From Anaerolineae bacterium (GTDB taxonomy: Bacteria; Chloroflexota; Anaerolineae; B4-G1): DNA of 7,904 bases. Made by a program: the position numbers and the translations under genes. Each line of letters starts with the position of its first letter. Positions within the stretch are counted from its first letter, which is position 1. The DNA is taken from the NCBI GenBank assembly GCA_030620125.1, contig JAUXFI010000084.1, positions 1 to 7,904 of the forward strand, read 5' to 3'. The notes beneath the pieces were generated by a model. It made no database searches, had not been told where the DNA came from, and saw only the letters and a list, made by a program, of their open reading frames with translations. Shown here in pieces: positions 5,077 to 7,904 of this stretch.

Positions 5077-7358
5077 GGCATCATGTCCAACGTGGTCAGC
5101 GGGATGGCGTCAGCGGCGAGCCGCGCATCCTGGGCGTCGAAGGCCGGTAGCCGCTCTCCAGTTCGCAGCAGGTACATCCCCACGCGGAGGTCGTAGGTCC
5201 CCGGCGGGAGGCTCTCTGTGGGAATGAGCCGCTCGTCGGCGATCACCTCGCCGGGGTCCCAGAGAGAGGTGGGGTAGTCGCCGCCTACGGGAGGGCCATC
5301 GGCCTGGACCGCCAGCGCGCCGTCAGGACCGATGAGGTGCACAAAGACGGTATAGTTCCGCTCCAGCGGGGCCAGGCAGACCCAATGGAGGGTCAGGTGC
5401 ACCCCCCCCTCCCCCCCCAAAGCGGGGGGGAGTTCCTCTTCCAGGTCGTAGCCGATCAGGGCGATGGTGTCGCCCAGCCGGTAGTCGGTGAACACGGGAG
5501 GCGGGGGTATCTCCTCGGCGGAGGTCAGCTTCAGCCAGCCGGCCGTCGCCGTGCCCACCGGGTAGCCCGCCCCGTCCACTGTCGCCAGCCGCTGACCGCT
5601 CTCCCGCTCGTAAAGCCCCACGTCCAGCCGCAACTGGCTGGGGCCGGCGGCGTCGGAGGCCACGGGGATGACTACGTCGTCGGCGATGATCTCGCCCACG
5701 CGCCAGAATGAGGTGGGATAATGGCCCAGGCCGGTGTAGGTATCTCGCTGGCCCACTTTCGCCTCACCTCGCCCGAACAGTTGCGCAAAAAGGACGTAAT
5801 CCGTCGAGGTCTCCTCCAGCACCTCCCAGTAGAGCGTGACCCGCGCCTTTCCGCCCGGTTCGACTGTCTTCCGGGCCAGGTCGTACCCGCGCAGGCGGAC
5901 CAGGGGCCGGCAGTCGGTTCGACCTGGCTCACCACAGGCCTCCCGGTAGACCCAGTCCAGCGAGTGGGTTGGCTCCGGGGAGGATGTGTCGTAGGTGGGA
6001 GGGCGGGCGTAGGCGGGGGCCAGGAAGAAAACCAGTCCGGCTATCCCTAGCGCCAGCATCGCCAGCGTCACGCCCAGCGCCAGGTAGCGACGGTAGCGGC
6101 GCGGGAGCCAGGCAGCCAGCCCGGCGAAGAGGAGCACCGCGATGGCGGGCAGCACGGGGAAGAGGTAACGCCCAAAGTTGGGCATCGGCCGTAGGAAGCG
6201 CCGCGCGATCATCGGGCCGAGCGTGAGAAGGACCGAGGTGGTCAGGATGGAGAATGGAGAATGAAGGTTGGAGATTGGAGGTTGGAGATTGGAGGTTAGA
6301 GGTCGGAAGCGGCGGATGGTGAGGCGCGCGAGGCCCAGGAGGGCGAGCAGGGAGACGATGTCCAACAGGTCGTAGATCCAGCCGGAGAGGGGGATCTGGT
6401 TGTAGCCCAGGCGGCCCCAGAAGGAAGTGCGCAGCCAATAGAGGTCAGGCGACAGGTCGGCCAGGGTGACAGGGCGCTCCCGCAGCCCCCACTCTGTCAT
6501 CTCTCGCGCCGTGCCGGTGGGGTCGCCGTAGAACACGGTCTGGCGCACCAGCCAGGGGACGATGAGCAGCGCGGCCACGCCAAAGACGATCAGCCCCCAG
6601 CGCAGCAGGTCGCGCCAGGAGCGCCAGCAGGCCACGAGCAGCGTCAGCCCGGCCGTCAGCACCAGCGAGACGACCGTGAGTTTGGAGAGCCACCCCAGTC
6701 CCAAGGCCAGCCCCAGGCCGGCGCAGCGGCGTGTGGTGGGTCCCTTTTGCAGGATGCGCATCATGGCCCACAGCGCCAGCGCACCCCAGAGGGCGGCCCC
6801 GTTGTCGTCGTTGACAGCGCCGGAGATGAAGAGGAACTCGGGGATGAAGGCCGCCAGTCCCGCCGCGCCCAGCGCCATCTCGGGCTGGTCGGGGAAGAGT
6901 TCGCGCCCCACGCGGTAGACCACCCAGACAGTGATCGCTCCCAGGATGACGGAGGCCCAGCGCACTATACGGATACCCAACCAGGTATCACTTTTGCCAA
7001 AGGTATCGTCGTCGGGGTGGAGGTAGAGATTCTTGTTGTCCCGGCCCACGTCGCCGAAGCGGTAGCCGAAGTAGGGGTTGTTGCGCTCGGGCCATTCCTC
7101 CAGGTCGTTCTCCCCCACCCAGAAGCTGACGAGGGCGCCGTAGACGTAGTAGAGCGGCGCGTGATGCCCAAAGCCCCGCCCACCACCCTCCACCAGCACT
7201 GGCGGACGGCCGGTGTTCACCAGGCTACGGATGTAATCGTAGTGGTAGATCTCGTCAGGGGCCTCCAGCGTCGGCGTGACGTAGGCGTAACCGCTGGCGA
7301 GCAGGACGAAGGCCACCAGGATGGTGATCAGCCAGATACGGATGACTCGCTTGCTCAT
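5073..7358 (-). CDS. Gene 1: GT39/DUF2142-like membrane glycosyltransferase with two C-terminal beta modules
   Basis: I start this gene at the ATG at 7358 (761 aa) rather than at the ATG at 7373, because GGAGGAG lies just upstream of 7358 while nothing precedes 7373, and a likely promoter would place the transcript start near 7376. Numbering from 7358: membrane segment about 7-27, first loop LEAPDEIYHYDY with D35-E36, HAPLYY (66-71), RNNPYFGY...NKNLYLH (92-114), a VNDDN loop (182-186), hydrophobic segments to about 450, and GRYLFPVLPA (396-405). Two beta-sandwich modules follow: 483-610 (RLRGYDLA, VTLYWEVL, YPTSFWRVGEI) and 625-761 (IALIGYDL, LTLHW, YPTSLWDPGEVI, PPGTYDLRVGMY). The core resembles gene 3 much more than gene 2. 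The likely activity is polyprenyl-phosphate-sugar-dependent transfer outside the membrane; donor and acceptor are unknown. Two repeat insertions are visible: a heptamer array encoding residues about 354-372 and a C/G repeat encoding about 645-652. Confidence 0.92.
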   Translation of the reverse strand: MSKRVIRIWLITILVAFVLLASGYAYVTPTLEAPDEIYHYDYIRSLVNTGRPPVLVEGGGRGFGHHAPLYYVYGALVSFWVGENDLEEWPERNNPYFGYRFGDVGRDNKNLYLHPDDDTFGKSDTWLGIRIVRWASVILGAITVWVVYRVGRELFPDQPEMALGAAGLAAFIPEFLFISGAVNDDNGAALWGALALWAMMRILQKGPTTRRCAGLGLALGLGWLSKLTVVSLVLTAGLTLLVACWRSWRDLLRWGLIVFGVAALLIVPWLVRQTVFYGDPTGTAREMTEWGLRERPVTLADLSPDLYWLRTSFWGRLGYNQIPLSGWIYDLLDIVSLLALLGLARLTIRRFRPLTSNLQPPISNLHSPFSILTTSVLLTLGPMIARRFLRPMPNFGRYLFPVLPAIAVLLFAGLAAWLPRRYRRYLALGVTLAMLALGIAGLVFFLAPAYARPPTYDTSSPEPTHSLDWVYREACGEPGRTDCRPLVRLRGYDLARKTVEPGGKARVTLYWEVLEETSTDYVLFAQLFGRGEAKVGQRDTYTGLGHYPTSFWRVGEIIADDVVIPVASDAAGPSQLRLDVGLYERESGQRLATVDGAGYPVGTATAGWLKLTSAEEIPPPPVFTDYRLGDTIALIGYDLEEELPPALGGEGGVHLTLHWVCLAPLERNYTVFVHLIGPDGALAVQADGPPVGGDYPTSLWDPGEVIADERLIPTESLPPGTYDLRVGMYLLRTGERLPAFDAQDARLAADAIPLTTLDMMP
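5402..5431. repeat. Single C8/G7 repeat core inside gene 1
   Basis: C8-T-C8-AAAGC-G7-A closely matches the unit core of the gene 3 tandem array (C7-AAGATC-G7-AA). It encodes PPALGGEGG at the turn following IALIGYDL in the second beta module. Confidence 0.75.
6249..6307. repeat. Heptamer array in gene 1
   Basis: GGAGAAT occurs twice (6249-6262), then after three bases come GGTTGGA, GATTGGA, GGTTGGA, GATTGGA, GGTTAGA and GGTCGGA (6266-6307). It encodes TSNLQPPISNLHSPFSI in the loop between two hydrophobic segments of gene 1. Confidence 0.85.
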
Positions 7359-7360
7359 TG

Positions 7361-7367
7361 CTCCTCC
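7361..7367 (-). promoter_or_regulatory. Shine-Dalgarno of gene 1
   Basis: GGAGGAG on the minus strand ends 2 nt before ATG 7358 (4 nt if GGAGG is counted). The spacing is short but the match is strong. The alternative ATG at 7373 lies upstream of this element and has no such site, so 7358 is preferred. Confidence 0.7.
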
Positions 7368-7382
7368 AAGCATTGAGCCGAC

Positions 7383-7411
7383 ATTGTAACTCAGGGGGGC
7401 GATTCGGGCAA
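7383..7411 (-). promoter_or_regulatory. Candidate sigma70-type promoter of the operon
   Basis: Read on the minus strand: TTGCCC (7411-7406, 4/6 to TTGACA), a 17-bp spacer, then TACAAT (7388-7383, 5/6 to TATAAT). Transcription would begin near 7376, leaving a leader of about 18 nt before ATG 7358. It sits between the upstream terminator and gene 1, where a promoter is expected. The call rests on consensus matching only. Confidence 0.5.
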
Positions 7412-7426
7412 GGTGGGCTTGACAGT

Positions 7427-7454
7427 AAAAGGGCCGGGCACAGTGTCCGGCCCT
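7427..7454 (-). terminator. Intrinsic terminator of the gene to the right
   Basis: An 8-bp perfect GC-rich stem (AGGGCCGG at 7430-7437 with CCGGCCCT at 7447-7454) encloses a 9-nt loop. On the minus strand it is followed by a short T run (TTTT including the last stem base), then ACTG. On the plus strand no T run follows. It would end a minus-strand transcript arriving from the right edge and insulate the operon. The T run is short, so efficiency is uncertain. Confidence 0.6.
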
Positions 7455-7663
7455 GTTGTGAGTAATGCAACGTCACACGTCGCTCGACAATGAAACTCCT
7501 CGTCCAATTCAAGCGGCCGATTGGCCCATTCCCGTACCTATACCGGCTAATGCCAGGGGTAATGCTCGCTCCTCATCCGCGAGTTCCTTCGCTCCACCCC
7601 TTATCAGTCAGCGGGTTTTGCCTGCGGGAATGCACTTCGTGAGCAATTGCTATGCGCGGAGCA
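7455..7663. other. Intergenic stretch without a supported gene
   Basis: I see no tRNA, no rRNA, no convincing coding frame and no array in this stretch. It contains only small palindromes such as GGCC-GATT-GGCC (7515-7526). Base composition is less GC-rich than the operon. It may be the long 3' untranslated region of the partial ORF to the right, or decayed sequence. Confidence 0.4.
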
Positions 7664-7904
7664 TCATTGTGTCTCAGTGTCCGACGCAACCTGTGCTGAG
7701 ATGGAAGAAGGCGGTGGATAGGCGAATCGTCCGAAAGGATCTCCTTCACCCATGGAGAGAAAATCGTTCAACGATTTCCAGATATCTCTCTCCTTGTCAA
7801 GGCTAGTTGGCAGACACATATTCAGTTCCTTGAGCAGATGATGGCGGAACAGGCTTATGCACCCGAAGACATAGTCCCCATAGGTGCAGGCCACAGGGAT
7901 GGAG
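7664..7904 (-). CDS. C-terminal part of an unrecognised protein (5' end beyond window)
   Basis: The minus-strand frame is open from 7903 to TGA at 7666-7664 (79 codons plus stop). It reads SIPVACTYGDYVFGCISLFR and continues through HHLLKELNMCLP and KERDIWKSLNDFLSM to a Ser/Pro/Thr-rich tail. A GTG at 7894 is in frame, but since the frame stays open to the edge the true start is probably further right. The first part uses codons such as GTC, TTC, CTG and AAG like real coding sequence; the last 25 or so codons look less selected. No domain is recognised. The terminator at 7427-7454 faces the right way to end its transcript. The lower GC than the operon suggests different ancestry. It could also be a decayed gene fragment. 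Confidence 0.4.
   Translation of the reverse strand, partial: SIPVACTYGDYVFGCISLFRHHLLKELNMCLPTSLDKERDIWKSLNDFLSMGEGDPFGRFAYPPPSSISAQVASDTETQ
7754..7793. repeat. Two-part inverted repeat in the right-edge ORF
   Basis: Outer arms GGAGAGA (7754-7760) and TCTCTCC (7787-7793) flank inner arms AAATCGTT (7761-7768) and AACGATTT (7770-7777), with a 9-nt bulge on one side. The arms are exact but lie within coding sequence, so a function is uncertain. Confidence 0.4.

Noticed and set aside
7359..7373. Upstream ATG at 7373 as start of gene 1
   Set aside because: No Shine-Dalgarno precedes it, it lies almost at the predicted transcript start, and GGAGGAG sits between it and ATG 7358.
7419..7447. Plus-strand promoter with perfect TTGACA at 7419-7424
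   Set aside because: No TATAAT-like hexamer occurs 16-18 bp downstream (the sequence there is the terminator stem), and no plus-strand gene follows.
7540..7660. tRNA or structured RNA gene
   Set aside because: Only short hairpins are seen; there is no T-loop-like GGTTCGA motif and no cloverleaf could be drawn on either strand.
7465..7806. 113-aa plus-strand ORF
   Set aside because: No ribosome binding site or recognisable motif, Ser/Arg/Pro-rich shadow-like composition, and it overlaps the more plausible minus-strand ORF end.

Overview
This high-GC window, apart from its right end, is a minus-strand operon of three large integral-membrane proteins. Each pairs a GT-C-type (PMT/ArnT-like, GT39-related) polyprenol-phosphate-sugar glycosyltransferase core with a C-terminal set of extracytoplasmic beta-sandwich modules. 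Domain style, GC content, a linker containing FLPVVMRN and abundant short repeats inside genes suggest a member of the Chloroflexota (Anaerolineae-like). This is inference from remembered family features; no marker gene is present.

Layout, in transcription order (right to left). The right edge (about 7664-7904) holds the 3' end of an unrecognised minus-strand ORF in visibly lower-GC DNA, then about 200 bp without a gene and a GC-rich hairpin terminator (7427-7454). A plausible sigma70-type promoter (7383-7411) starts the operon. Gene 1 (7358-5073, 761 aa) has a DUF2142/GT39-like core and two beta modules. Gene 2 (5076-2128, 982 aa) overlaps it by 4 bp (ATGA), has a classic PMT_2 core and carries three beta modules. 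Gene 3 starts at 2108 behind a good Shine-Dalgarno 20 bp after gene 2 and stays open for 702 codons to the left edge. It is a paralogue of gene 1 and is easily missed because its stop codon lies outside the window.

The most unusual feature is that all three reading frames carry short dispersed or tandem repeats. Gene 1 (6249-6307), gene 2 (3957-3998) and gene 3 (2047-2081) each contain arrays of 7-bp units resembling the STRR heptanucleotide repeats known from cyanobacteria; gene 2 has an adjacent 8-bp array (4008-4047). In genes 2 and 3 these arrays encode part of a transmembrane helix. In addition, C7/G7 hairpin-like repeats (36-bp tandem units at 4-112 in gene 3, one core at 5410-5431 in gene 1) lie at the same turn of the homologous last visible beta module. 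The 36-bp unit equals 12 codons, so whole-unit copy changes would keep frame, while slippage in the homopolymers would break it.

The three proteins probably work in the same surface glycosylation or glycolipid/polysaccharide pathway. Neither sugar nor acceptor can be read from the sequence.
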